Source: Agelaius tricolor
Taxonomy: Eukaryota; Chordata; Aves; Passeriformes; Icteridae
DNA length: 64,000 nucleotides
Assembly: GCA_023055355.1 (NCBI GenBank)
Contig: JALJCS010000006.1
Coordinates: 32,122,501 to 32,186,500 of the forward strand
Reading direction: 5' to 3'
This document shows positions 11,531 to 24,238 of the stretch, one piece after another; the first letter of the stretch is position 1; every line of letters starts with the position of its first letter. The translations under genes and the position numbers were made by a program. The notes under the pieces were generated by a model. The model ran no database searches, was not told where the DNA came from, and saw only the letters and a list, made by a program, of their open reading frames with translations.

Positions 11531-14500
11531 TTTGTTTTTTAGTGATTCACTCTCATCTTTAGTCATCCACAGCAACCAAATGTGCTGCTACTATCAAGTA
11601 CAACTTGATAGCACAACACAACTAATTATGCTCTTAGACAGGCAGTGGTGGTGCTTCCTCACACAGACATGCCTGGAGTGCTTCCCACTGGAAGTGCATG
11701 CAGCAGAGGTATTTTGCTGGCACAGTCTGTACAAGTTTCCCAGGAGATACAAAGTAGAGTGCCAGAGGACTTGCAGGAATTAGAGCTTCTCTGTGAGGGT
11801 TTTTCCAAGATCAAATGCCAGGATGAAACACGTGCCTTACCATGCCAACTTACATACCAGACCCCAGGTGAGAAACATAGAAGTAAAGAAGTAAATCCAG
11901 AGAGAGTGCAATAAATTTGGGGTAAGCAGAGGGATAGATTTGCTCCAGCTGCTCTGAGTCACTGCCATCACCTTCCCTATTGTTACAGGCACACAGAGAC
12001 TCCCTTCTAATTCCACTTTCCACCTGCCTTTTCCAATAACTTCCTTTTAAAATGGGAGTTATTTTTCCTCAAAATATTTCCATTGTTTTCTGAGGAATGT
12101 CACCCCTCGTAGCTGGGACCCTGCCCTATGGGTCGGATTGACAGCACATTGCTTGGTAGCCACATGACCATTTTGGAGCCCAGACTTAGGTTCAGAGTAA
12201 AGTATTTTGGGAATGAGGGGAAAGTCCTGTGTTCTTTGAATGGTAGCAGGGTGAGATGGTTATATATTTTAAAAAGTGTTGCTATACCCAACTTCAGACA
12301 TAAAAAAGCCTCTTGGTTGTAGGAGAAAGGATACACAGCGGTTGAACTTGCGTTCTAGGGAGCCAGAAGAAAGAAAAACTCAATGCTCTGTTTTACATGT
12401 GTGCAGGACGCTGCTGCCTGGGGGAGTAAGAACCAAGTTACAACCCCACATGGATTACCCAGGCTTTGTCCAGGTGCATGAAGCAAGCAGGGCCACACAT
12501 CTGCTTACTTCCTCCCTGGGGATTAGAAACTGGAGGGTGGGAAATGAATAGAGCCTGTGGTCCATTCTCTCTGGCTAGCTCAGCTGAGATGGTGAGTGCT
12601 TGGTGGGGTCGAGGGAGGAAGGGTGGAATATTATTTTCTTTCTGATTTAGGCCAGAGGTAAATGATTGCCTGAGGGAGCAGGAGAGGAGAAGGTGTGTCG
12701 CTGAGTTACAGGGCCTCAGGGGTTCCTGCTGCAATGGCACAACTATGTAATATGCCCTCTGGGGGATTGCGTCTGAAATAAAAATGTAGCCTGTTACTTA
12801 TTGGCATTAATGTTCACTTACTAATGTCTTTTATTGCTTAACTCTTCTATTTTGGCACCTGGGTAACTACTTCGGTTCTTTTAAATTCACTGGACCAAAT
12901 TCAGAGATCACATATCAAGAGACCTACATAGCATTCACAACTGGCAGAGTAGTGTGGATTCAAACTACTAAATGTAAGAAAGACTATGGAGAGAGTTGAA
13001 ATGAATGAAAGGATCATGGTAGATAAGATTCCTGTGCCTTGAAAATTATTTCTGAAACTGAGCAGTCTCTCAGGGAAAAAGAATACTGGCTCAGAGTCAA
13101 GAATTGCTTGTAGGCTCCTAGCACACTCAAAAAAACTCTGTGCAATCTTTATAGAACTTGACTGTACAACATCTTGACTCTCCACTAGTATAAAGTTCAC
13201 AGACAAAACAACATAATGATAACCTCAGATGAGGCTGTCCATGAGTAATCCCTGCAGTAAACCTGTCCTCAACATGAAAAGAACTCCCAATATTCAGTAC
13301 GTTTCCGTGATCAAACCTCTACCCTCTATTTCCTTATTTAAGTACCATGAAGCAAGTCACCACGCTGTTGGCACTCTAGTCCATAACTCTGTTTTTTTTT
13401 ACTGGGCATTTATCTGAGTCCTTTCTCTGAGTCTCTGCCTACATGTGGGAAATTAGCTACGAAACAGTCTTCCTCACTCAGCTCATCTTGGTGGCAATGA
13501 GCTCAACAAGAGTGGCATTGGCTCATCCCCAAACACTGCCCTTGCAAAGCATGGGCATAGATGCTGGGGGAGTGCTGTTTAGTTTTCTGGTCTTAATTAG
13601 CAGACTTGTGGCTAGTTGTTTGCTGTTGAGAATGCTGCTTCTTTCCTCAGCCCATCACTTGGTGTCCATCATGCTTTTCCATGTTACTTCCCACTTGTGG
13701 AATGTCTGCTTCTGCCTGCTCTCCCTTATATCATCCCTTTCTAGTATTTCCATCTCCCACTTCTCATCAGTATCCATCCTGAAAAAATATTTTATGCTGT
13801 CTCATCTATTTTTCTTCAGATATGGAAGAAAATCCCTAAATCCTTTCTAAACCACCTCATTATCTGCAGTGGAATTCTGTCTTGAGGTTCTGCTGTGGCC
13901 CCAAAAAGGCCACTGGACCCAGTGGCTGCAATGGGCTCCCCTGCTCCCTCATTAGCATCTACCCATCTGGTGTTTCCTGTCTTTTAAGAGAGAGAGAAAA
14001 AAATGTTTTTACTGTTTGTACAGCTCCTTGCACCCTGGGACTGACGTCATTGCTCTAGGCACACAAAACACATGTAACAGTATCTTCCCCAAAAGCCACG
14101 GCCATCTTCCATAAGATTTGAAATTACATGCTAGCCCAAGGGCCCTCCCATGCTACCGAGCCATCACACAGCAGCTGTGAAGGAGCGGGGGGAAAAGGCT
14201 ATATACAGGTCTCCTCAGTAAGGCAGCAGGAGAAGAACTAGCTCTGTGTATTTAGTTACAGTTAATTATAAGTTTATGACCTTATGATGCAACTGTTGTA
14301 ACCCTTGCTCAATATAGTTTTCAGGCAGAGCATGCTGAACATACAGAGGGGGTGTTTTTTTATGGCTGTAGTGTTTGCTTGAGCTGTGCAGATAAGAGAT
14401 CTGCAGAGAGGTCTCTGCACAGGACGAAGTGGAGACATTTTGGCTGTGTAGTGTTGGTGGGGGCTGAGTGTCTCTGCCAAAAGAGCTTGGGAATTGTGGG

Positions 14501-14722
14501 TGTAAACCTCACTGATCTGCCACCCTCTGCTTTCTCTGGAACCAGGGGCTGAAATTGTTCTTGCACCTTAAGAGGGGAGGAAAGCTAAGGGAGGGAGTAG
14601 GTGTCATGAACTCATAAGGGAAACCAGAATAGGATTTTTTTCCCCCTTAATCGAGGCAGCTTTGGAATTTGACATTTGTTTCACCCAAAGATTTTCAAAT
14701 GCTATACATTTTTTTTCCACCC

Positions 14723-14815
14723 AGTTCATATATTATGCCCATTTTATGGGTAAGCTAAGCGATTCTGAAAGAGTAAATAGTGTGTCATTTGCAGGTCCGT
14801 GAATAGATTTAAAGG
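14723..14815 (+). repeat. Possible MIR-like (CORE-SINE) remnant
   Basis: The order ATTATGCCCATTTTATGGGTAAGCTAAG, then GAAAGAGTAAATAGTG, then TCATTTGCAGG parallels the central MIR consensus (ATTATCCCCATTTTACAGATGAGGAAACTGAGGC... GGTTAAGTAACTTGCCC). Such elements are ancient in amniotes, and copies in birds are very diverged. Similarity is limited to about 90 bases, so it may be coincidental. Confidence 0.35.
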
Positions 14816-17046
14816 CCCTTGAAATCTTAATCCACTTGATCCCACTTAATGCCTTCAAGATTCATTAACAGGACAAAAAGAAGTTTAATCGAAGCGCATC
14901 AAACTCAGTTTGGGCACTGTGACTCTTCTATTTACAAGGGTAGCTATATTAGTAAAAATAAGGAAGCATTAGCTTGCATTTCCCTGGAAAATAAGTGAGG
15001 AGGAATGCATGCCACATCCTGGCTGGCATTTTAATCTCATCAAAGCAGAGCTCTTTCCCTACTGTGCTTTCCAAGATGCACAACGCAAATGTGGTCTGAA
15101 CACAACAGAACTAATTGAACAATCACAGCAAAGGAGGTCAAAACCCAACAAACAGTGTAGCATCTAAAATGACTCTGGAGGATTTTAACAGATGGACACT
15201 TGTAAATCTAACAGGATTTCCTACTGGTGAGAATGCCTTAGGTAAAATTCAGAATGTCTCATTAAATTGTCAGCCAGCTATGAGGCATTGCTTATGCGAA
15301 TATGAGCAGCTCTGCAGCTTTACTGTAAATACACACAACCGTGTATTAACATAGGCCTGAAAAGCAACATTTGGATGTGAGTTCAATTAGAAAACCCTAT
15401 CAAAACTGAAGAAGGATCAGATGTAATGTTTCTGGCTGGGATCCATTAGAGAGATGCAGCAGGAAAGTTAAGCCAGGGGTCAGGCTTTTTCTCTCTCTGT
15501 TCTCCAAGCTGTATGGCTTTGCCTGTGTGCACTTCCATGTAAATTTGCAAATCAGTTTGGTTTAGACTTTTCTAAGTCCTTTTGCTATTGCTTTCTTGTA
15601 ATCTCTTGTGTTCTTAGGCTGCTGCTGAAATGCATCAACAGACCCAGTATAGGTATAATAGTGCTCTGTCTCCCAAGTAGATGCTCCCATGCCAAGAATT
15701 TGAATGTAGGCTAACACAACAACACAGCAGTTACACATTTCCATTTTTACACATTTGTTTTACATAGTGCCAGTGATCTGGATATGGGCAATTAGTCTGT
15801 TTCTCACCAGAGAAATTAGTCTGGTTGTGCCCCTTTACCTCCTCCAGCAGCCCTACTGCTTATGAGATCTGCGAGCCTGTTGTTCAAATCCACATTCCTG
15901 TACAGTCCCACTTTCTCAGTAAGAAATAGTCTCTGCTGGGTTTATTGGCATTTCTCACAGTATCTGAGTTCAAAGAAAATGATTACAAGTTAAGACAGAG
16001 CTCTGTTCTTTAAAGCACCACAGCGTATAGATCTGTTGAGTGATATATAACATAGAACAACTTCCAACTGAGGAAAGCTTAACACAGCTCGGGCTAGCTT
16101 GCTGATAGCTGCTCAGCTCCTAGAATTACTGCTTACAAACCATAAAGACCCCAGCTTGAGTTTCATGGAGGGAGGGGGGAGATGTGTGTTGTGCACACCG
16201 CAAGTACAGACACGGGGCGGGTAACCTGCCAACTTCCTAACCTCAGCCAAAGAGTCTGGCCACTGCCTGACAGGCAGAGTATGTGTATTTGCTGTCTATC
16301 AGTGGCAGTGAAACAGCCTAAAGTCAGAAAAGAATTGTGTGAGAACACTGAGTTCAGTCGGGGGACTATTAGCGTGCCAAATCAACAGGCTTGGTGTCTG
16401 TTAAAACTGCCCTTCACTTCTGTGATATTTTTGGCAAGGAAATGGGCTGTAAATATAAACAGATCACTTCTCTCCTTACTGAAAAGCAGGCACCTCAGAG
16501 GGAGGAAGCACACTGCATGTTTATTAGAGCCACAGATTCCACACAAGATCTTAGAACTGGCATGCGAGGGTAAACTCCTGGTCGAGCTAAGAGACTTAAG
16601 GACAAGCTAACTATGAGAGAAAAACTTGTGCCGTGTATCCCCTAAACCACAGAATATGCCTCTGTTGGGGATTGCTTGAACTACTGAAAGTGGGATAGTT
16701 GTGCCAGGGCAAGACACACGGGTCTGTGACTATTGACCAAATCCTTCAGCACAAAACACATGCAGCACTCCTGGCCTGGAATAATTACCATGGAGTTTTA
16801 TTCCCATACAGCATCTGGCTGGAGAGCCCTTATCACCCTAACACCCTCCTCCCTCTCCAAAGACTCTTGTATTCCAGGCTGGCACTGGAGAAAGAGCATC
16901 AAATGTGTATGCATAAGAGTTGTTATGGTAAGATGCCCACACTGGTACAAAAATTGATCTTGATGTCACTGTAATTCAAGAGTAAATAATGTACACTGCT
17001 TTGCTTCACTAAATGAAGTAAATGTAATCTTCATCACAGCTTTAAC

Positions 17047-17069
17047 AAAAAAAAAAAAAAAAAAAAAAA
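17047..17069 (+). repeat. Uninterrupted A23 run
   Basis: There are twenty-three consecutive A residues. The upstream 100 bases do not look like a processed transcript and no flanking target duplication was found, so this is listed only as a mononucleotide repeat. CR1 elements do not leave poly(A) tails, so it is not explained by that family. Confidence 0.9.
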
Positions 17070-17759
17070 GTAGACCACAAATTAAGGTAAGATCTATGTG
17101 CTATATGAACACATAATTTACTGGAGATGATCAGAAGTGCAGATTAATATTAATGGAAAATGTTGTGGGACATGAGGAACTTATTAAAAATCCATTGTTT
17201 AAAGACTATCTTCTGCAGAGGTTACTAAATCTTCTTCTTTTTTCTCATACAATTTTTCCATCTTAACTGACCACTTTTGTGTGACTTCTTTCATCACCAA
17301 CCATACACTAGTATATTATTACTTCTTCAGAAACTTAATGATCCACACACCCCTTTTATCTTTCAGCATCCATCTAATTTCTTCATACTTGTTTATAAAT
17401 TGAGCCTTAAGGAAAGAAGAAGGAAAATTACCAGTGTATTAAGATATGCAGCACCTTCCAAGCAAGAAGGCTATGAAAACAAACATGAAGTTGGAAATCC
17501 TGTATTTGTTTATCTGTGCCCAGTGAATGTTAGAGTCCTTTATCAGAAAAAGTAGTAAGTGCTTGAAACTCTGTCTTTTGCACGGGAGTGATCCTGATTG
17601 TTGTGGTTATGAAGTTGCATTGGTACATTGGGGGAGAATCAGGTACCAAATCTGTACAGTGGGAGAAGCCTCAACAGGAGCCATCAGAGTTGCAGTGGCA
17701 TCCTGTCCTGGCATGCTGCTTCCTGAATGTGCTTGGCAGGTGACTGAGTAATGGCCTTT

Positions 17760-18150
17760 CTCTGACACTTTGTCAAATCAAAGAACTCTAAAAGATTTGT
17801 GAGATGTGACTCATTGTCAAAAACCTTGTTAAGTCTTCCCTCTTACTACACATATTTCTGTGAATAGCTACTAAAATTCTTCTCTGCTGTAACCTCTGCC
17901 AGGGTGCGTGGCAGAGAAGTTAAGTTTATTGATCTGTAATTCCCATACTCTCCCCAAGAGTCCTTTTTGATATCATCATTGTTACTTTATATTCATCCTG
18001 TGTTAGGGTACATTTGATCAGTAATTTACCTGTACCACAATTTTGAACTTTAGTTTGTTTAGACCTCATGTGTAAACATTATCTGATTTTGGAAATTTCT
18101 TACTGTTCCATTTACTGAATTACCCTACAGCCTACATTATTACAACATGA
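17760..18150 (-). mobile_element. Very old CR1/L3-like reverse-transcriptase remnant
   Basis: The minus strand carries a decayed start of a LINE reverse-transcriptase domain. Around 17915-17970 it reads LLGRVWELQINKLNF. This corresponds to the conserved block G-DPGNYRPVSLTSVPGK, with YQKGLL equivalent to the usual FKKG just before it. Upstream in the element (18000-18110) are pieces aligned with the preceding EKSW-SGEVP-DWK region, broken by several stops. Downstream, toward 17780, is sequence matching the region before the second RT motif. Divergence is much greater than in the neighbouring CR1 tail, so this is an older, separate insertion. Confidence 0.6.
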
Positions 18151-18165
18151 AAATGATCCTTAGAT

Positions 18166-18341
18166 TCCTAGAATCATAAAATCATAGTCACAGAATGGTT
18201 TGGGTTGGAAGGAACATTTAAAGCTCATCTTGCCCAACCCTGTGCAATGAGCAGTGGCATCTTCAATCAGATCAGATTGCTCAGAGTCCCATCCAATGTG
18301 ACCTTGAATGTTTCCAGGGAAAACCACGACCTCTCTGTAGA
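18166..18341 (-). mobile_element. CR1 LINE 3'-end fragment
   Basis: The plus strand shows the reverse complement of a CR1 tail: GAATCATAAAATCATAGTCACAGAATGG, then TTTGGGTTGGAAGGAACATTTAAAGCTCATCTTGCCCAACCC, then GATCAGATTGCTCAGAGTCCCATCC and CTTGAATGTTTCCAGGGA. It shares the block before TTTCCAGGG with the copy at 11111-11530, suggesting the same or a sister subfamily. It is 5'-truncated and directly abuts the older reverse-transcriptase remnant on its left. Confidence 0.93.
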
Positions 18342-19113
18342 TTGATTCCTTTAAAGAACAGCTTTATAGAAAGATTAAGTCCTCCTGGTGAGCATAAATG
18401 CAAAAGATTGATTAAGGTTATCAGTAACAGTTTTATCTTTCCTAATAGTTCCTTTTAGATTTTTTAAATATTTCTACCATGCCTGGTCTTTGGAAGGCAT
18501 CCCGTTTCTGATAAATTTGTTATTATTAGTTTTTATGACTGTAGCATAAAATCTGAATCCAGATTTGAACTTTCTGAGATTTTAGAGGTTCAGATTTGGA
18601 CTATTATAAAAATAAGAACAATATGTGGAGCCTGGGGCAAGGTTTTGAGCCTAGCATTCCTTGCAAACAAGGCAGCGGCCTTGCAAGGTGACTGGGTGAA
18701 TTAGCATGGTTCCAGGTATTCATTTTCAGCTCATTTATTCAACATTTGACTACTCAAAATAAAAGCTATATTGTTCATGCTCTGCAAATGAGACACAGGA
18801 ACCTGGTTATTTTCTCTTCAGGTGTAAACATCACCAGGCCTGCACAAAACACCCCCCAGAGTACAGAATAATCTGGAAGTTCTTCACTGTTGATGATCAT
18901 GTAGGAGAAGAAAGGGAGCCACCTGTGAGACAAAGCCTTTATGTTTATCTCTTACAGGTCTGTTGGCCAACAGTTGTTGGATCCCCTACAGGGAGCACTT
19001 ACACATTTGCTGTTTTGTTATGAGCCACTGCCAGCTTGCTGCAACTGAGCAGCTTCTGCAACTTCTGAGCTGACTACCAGCCATGTAGCCATAGGGAGGG
19101 TAATGCCCCAGAT

Positions 19114-19155
19114 AATTAAACTCTTCTGAGAAACCCAGGTAATTAAACTCTTCTG
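19114..19155 (+). repeat. 15-bp direct repeat, period 27
   Basis: AATTAAACTCTTCTG occurs at 19114-19128 and again at 19141-19155. The bases just upstream (AGAT versus AGGT) are similar too. This fits a small local duplication with later change of the spacer. Confidence 0.75.
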
Positions 19156-22100
19156 GTATATTACCACTAAGCTGGGCAGACCCAGCTTTCAGCTATTTTG
19201 TGGTGTAGGCTTACATCTGTTGGGATTGCACCTTTTAGGATCTTCTTCCCAACAGACAGATTTATGGACCTGCCTTGAGGAACGTGGCTGACTGGCTGAC
19301 TTCTGATTCTCTTCTCCAAACCAGCAACCTCACTGCTAAGAGTAAAAATGACCCCTCTGACAAGTGTCCATGTATTTTCTTTGCCATTTTCTCCTTCCTT
19401 GGTATATCCCATGTGTTTGCAGTATGTCAGCCCTCACTGTAACTTCATATTATGTCATTGAAACAAGACACACAGGTGAATAAATCCTTTAAAATTATGG
19501 TGGTACATTTGGCATGTGCTGTGCTGGTTTTCTGTCGTGTCATTTCACATAAGGGAGGTGAGTAAAGAGAAATTAGGTTTACTTTAATCAACTTAATTTG
19601 ATAAAAATAAACATGGTGGGCAAGGTTAATTTTGACTGTTTTTTAATTCCTAACTACATACATCAGCCCTCTAAATACTAAATAAACTCCACGACAAACT
19701 CTCATTGTGTGATTTTTACCTTTCTTGTACTAAGCTAAATTATTAGTTGTCAGAAAGATAAGAGCGAAGTGAGAAACCAGCCCAAGAGGCCTATTAAAAA
19801 AAAGAAGTTCTAATTTGTGATTTCTTCTCAGTCATTACATTTTCCCTGAAATCTCATGGCCTAATATTAAGTACAGCAGCACCAAGGACTTGATTTACCC
19901 TGCACACCAAATATAGTAAATGTCTTTCCCATGTAAAAAAAAGAAAGCTTTTTTATAATTGAGCTCTCCACAAGAAGAAAATGGAGAAGGCAGGGGAAGG
20001 CACAACTCCAGATATTATTCACTTTTTATATGCAAATTTAAAAGATTATTCAGACAACTAAAAAAAGCCCTTCATTTTGGGTGTTTTTTCCTTTCCTTTT
20101 TGTAGGAAAATAAGCCATTCTTCTGGTAGTAAAATTCATATATAAAGAAGTAAACTCTGAAGCACGCGACTGGACTTTCAGTAAGCATATTTCTGACAAT
20201 TCAATAAATACAGAAAATTTTGTCTTCCAGGAGAAATGGAATGTGGAAGCAATGCAGACACTCTGAAGTAAAAGACTGCTTGTATTGGAGGAGAAGGAGA
20301 AGTGTACAAAGAATCTCACTTATACCTGAATAACAACTATTAAAAAGTCATAAGACCCTAATACACTTTTTCTGTCCTATTTTTTTTTTTAATCTAGTCA
20401 AGGAGCACGTCTCTATTGTCTTTACTCATTCACTGCTTTGCCAGCTCTGAAGAGAGGGAGGAATTAAATTGTATTTCCAATGTGAAAGCAGTTGCAAGGA
20501 ATACATGCCATGCTCACAAAGCATCTCATCATCTCAAAACCATCTTACTTGGTTCTTCTGGGCTAAGGAGCATTCTACTGAGGGTGCTGATGCTTACAAA
20601 GCTAGAAAGCCAGGATCAGTGCCAGACATCTTGAACCTCCACACTACCATATTTCTTGAATATACTGAGAAAATGTTGGTGCAGAAAAGAATTTCAACTC
20701 CTTGCCACACTTTTCAGTGAGAAAATCTTCCATCTGCTCTCAAGCCACTGCTAGAGTGCATATTAAGCAGGTCCTGAATAGTGACAGCAGACATACTTCC
20801 TGTGAGTGTTCCAAGAATTATCAAGTCTCATTGAACTGAATGTGTGAGTGAAGTGCCTCTCTGTGGCAATCACAAGGTATGTGGTAGAGATTTGCCGCAA
20901 AAATATTTTGGCAGTCGATTTATGCTCATAATGATCCTTCCAAATAGCGCTAGTGGGAGAAGACCTGACCCTATTGTGGTATGTAGACCTATTTGGCTTT
21001 CTGATTGAATATAGGACCAGCAGAAAACAAAAATGCAGTGAGACCATGTTGGCTCCATCAGTTTTTGAAGCTTGAATTAGGTGAGCTCAGCTAGGATGTA
21101 GGCCTGGGAATCAGTGCAAAATCCTTGAGGCTACTAAGTGTCCCAGATAAATGATTACTTGAAAGTTCTTGGAGAACTTTTAATTTTCCATGTGAATTCA
21201 GTGAACTGTCTCCAGATAGGTGGGTATTTTAATGCCTAATGTTTAGGCACATACCTACAGCACCTGAACACATCTTGTGTAGCAGGCAAAGGTTGCCAAT
21301 ATTGTGTTTTTGCTTGGGAATCCAGCAATCAGGTCTTTCCTCTGAGATATGAAAGAGCTGAGACCAAACCATTCTTCTACCTGCAGAGACATGAATGCAC
21401 ATCCTCTTTGAAAAGCCCCATTGCCCCAGGCAACATGGGAAGTTAGATCCAACCACTTCTGCAGCTGAAGCTGCTTTGCTACATGCAGGGTAGTTAAACA
21501 TTCATGCTGAGGAAGAAAGGAGAAAGAACAGCCTATGGGTGGTTGGGGCCAAGAAGTACTGTTACCTGCTCCTCACAAGGTCACTATCTCCTCCTCTTCT
21601 TGGAGGTCCTTGTCTGTGCCATGACACTGGCTGATAACTGATGCTGCAATCTCTAGGGAATCCCTGGAGAGAGGTGCAGGATGTGGTGCAGGCAGCTGGA
21701 TGGAAGCTGGGAGGAAGAAGAATTTCCAGCTCCTTCAAGCCTTTTATTTCTGCCCTCATTGCATGGCCTCTCCATTCCAAGATTTCTACAGGGGATAACA
21801 ACATTTATTCTACAGAATATTTAATTCTAACATACAGTGATTAAGCTTCACAGGAGAAAGAAAATCTTTCCCACTCCAGATCTGTACAATATCTGTACAA
21901 TAACTGCTCTGGTACCCCCCTTGGTCTTAAGGCAGCAAAGGCACAAAATGTGACAGTGGCACCTAACTCCTCCAGCAGAACCAGCTGTAATTGCCTACTA
22001 GCTGAAAACCACACCCATTTACAGTATTTATACATGTGTTTCTACCTTCCAGATGGGAAAACAAATAAAGAAATTAATGTAACTTACAGAAAAAATGTGA

Positions 22101-23748
22101 CCAAAAAAGTCACAAAAATATTTTGTCAAGTGATCAATTTTTTTAACAGAACAAAAATATTGGAGGTAAAGAAGTAATTAATAATATTTTCTTTTAAAGA
22201 AATAATTAATGAATTTTTTTTATGTTAGAAAAAGAGGTAAAATTACCCAATGACATTAGGATAACAAAAATTCTTCCAATAAAAAGACATGGTTTCTATT
22301 GTAAGAAGATTTTGCCTGAAGTGATTTTAAGGTCCCTGAAATGAATACACACTATTAATATCTCCTAGTTCATGGGCTGTGACACGTGCATCTATAACAG
22401 CTATTGCACACAATACATGTGTAGAATCCTATGCAGCAATTTTGCATTGAGGGAAGCATTCTCTTTGACTTCAGTGGGAATTGGAGAGGCCCTTAAGGAG
22501 TAGAAGAGTATATTATAACAGAAACAAAGCTTAGTTTAGATGTGAATCACAATGCTGCCATTGAGTTTATGCTCAGTTTAACCTATTAAACAATGTGAGA
22601 TGAGCAAAAATTATTCATTTCCATACTGCTGATTTTGCAGACTTCAGAAACCCTGAGTATGAAATAAATAACTTGCTCTTAATAACTTTCTGTGTGGATA
22701 ATATATATTTAAATGCAGGAAGATGTAAATGATGTATTTTTATTGCATTGCTGGTTACCTCTGTATCAATCCAGCTAAATGCAGAAGTTTAAGTTTACAA
22801 GGAACTGTCTAAAAAGATTTGTCTGTTCTTCATAAATAAATCAGTGGTTGACTATGCTGTCATGGAAGATTCCAAAGATTAGGTCAAGTCTATAGATATG
22901 ATTGGTACTGTATTTCCTGTATGCCTGGCCTGATTGTATAGCTCTGTCTGTATTATAAAAATGCAGTGATAAAATTGCACAGAGGAAAAGATGGGACGTC
23001 ACTGTATGCAAATCTATGTAGTATTCCTCTATGCCATTCTTCCTTAGATGAATTTCCTGTGTCAATATACTGTGGTTACTCCTAAAGACAGCAGTCTGAA
23101 AAGACAAGATCACTCTGAAGGGCTCTTAGCACTTGAGAAAGGTGTAGCTGCTGGGTGGATCTTTTAAAAAAAATTAAATAAATAAAATGAACATTTCTTA
23201 GAACTAATGCTTTGGGAGTTTAAAAGAGAAATTCTGCATATTGCCAGATATATTAGGAAATGGCAAAAATTTGGTGATTTAGAAATTTCTTTACTCTTCT
23301 GAGGACTAATTTGCTGATAGAATAAATTTTGATGAAATTGTCCCCAATCTTGATAGGTAAAGCTATGGTCACTTAATGCATAGCTGCTTACCTCTGTGAA
23401 GTCCTTTAACCTGACTTTTTTTACTAAACCTGGTTTATGACCATTTTGAACTCAAAATCTTAATCCCACACATAAAACCAAACTAATAATAGAATATGCA
23501 AAAACCTCCTACCTTTTCAAATTCCTGCCATGAGCCTTACTTTGTCAATTTTTTCCCTTTTACTACCTTTTCCTTCCAGGTTTCTTTTCTGGTATCTCTT
23601 TTTTTTCTTGCCATGACCACAAAGAATTGAAAAACAAAGCTGTGCTCACTTCTTTCAGACATATAATCTCTACAAAGAGCTGAGTCCCTTGTACCCATAA
23701 CCATCTTGCCCCAGGCTCTTTCCTTTGCAACATTCCCTGTGAATGTAG

Positions 23749-23832
23749 CTTCCTCAAAGAGCAAAACTGGGTAATTAGGTTCTAAGGAGGCCTCCTCGAA
23801 GAGCAAAACTGGGTAATTAGATTCTAAGAAGG
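23749..23832 (+). repeat. 42-bp tandem duplication
   Basis: Two adjacent units, 23749-23790 and 23791-23832, match at about 38 of 42 positions, including a shared core AGAGCAAAACTGGGTAATTAG. The length is a multiple of three, and on the minus strand the open frame reads through both copies, giving the 14-residue repeat NYPVLLFEEA plus linker twice. I see no other sign that the frame is coding. Confidence 0.9.
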
Positions 23833-24187
23833 TGCAAACTGTCCGGGGCATCAGGCGACTGGGAGTATTACTGGGGAGATTAACATGCATGAGATTATAA
23901 CTCAATGCTCTTCTAAACATCTCTCAAGCTTAGAAATGAAGCCACAACATTTGCACAAGTTTCCATGTAGCTCTTTCTGAACTTTCACTTTCCACTGGCT
24001 GTATATTCCTTTTTCCTGAGCTCCTGCATCATGAGATGTCTATCTGTTTTGAGGCTGGTTTTCTTTGGTTTTGCCTTACTGGGAAAATGAGTCATGTCCA
24101 AGAGCAGGAGCTAGGCAAAGGGGATACCTACAACAGTGCTGTTGGCTCTGTGAGTGAAGACAGGTTCAAGCTTGATGGGTGCACCAT

Positions 24188-24238
24188 ATCCATCCATCCA
24201 TCCATCCATCCATCCATCCATCCATCCATCCATCCATC
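24188..24238 (+). repeat. (ATCC)12 tetranucleotide microsatellite
   Basis: Twelve perfect ATCC units run from 24188 to 24235, followed by ATC. It is an uninterrupted short tandem repeat of a length that is usually polymorphic. Two open frames (plus HPSI repeats, minus MDGW repeats) pass through it but are by-products of the repeat. Confidence 0.97.

Larger units (their letters stand above)
11531..17759. other. Non-coding sequence with faint old repeats
   Basis: No gene was recognised. Open frames of up to 142 codons (for example 13443-13850 and 16182-16610, both plus) have no domain and biased T-rich or mixed composition. A MIR-like trace (14723-14815) and an A23 run (17047-17069) are listed separately. 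The stretch 14870-15120 is compositionally even and looks like possibly conserved non-coding DNA, but this cannot be judged from one sequence. Confidence 0.5.

Noticed and set aside
13443..13850. 135-codon hydrophobic open frame, plus strand
   Set aside because: Leu/Ser/Phe-rich throughout because the DNA is T-rich; no membrane-protein pattern with loops and no family resemblance.
16182..16610. 142-codon open frame, plus strand
   Set aside because: No recognisable motif and overlapped by other equally plausible random frames; treated as chance.
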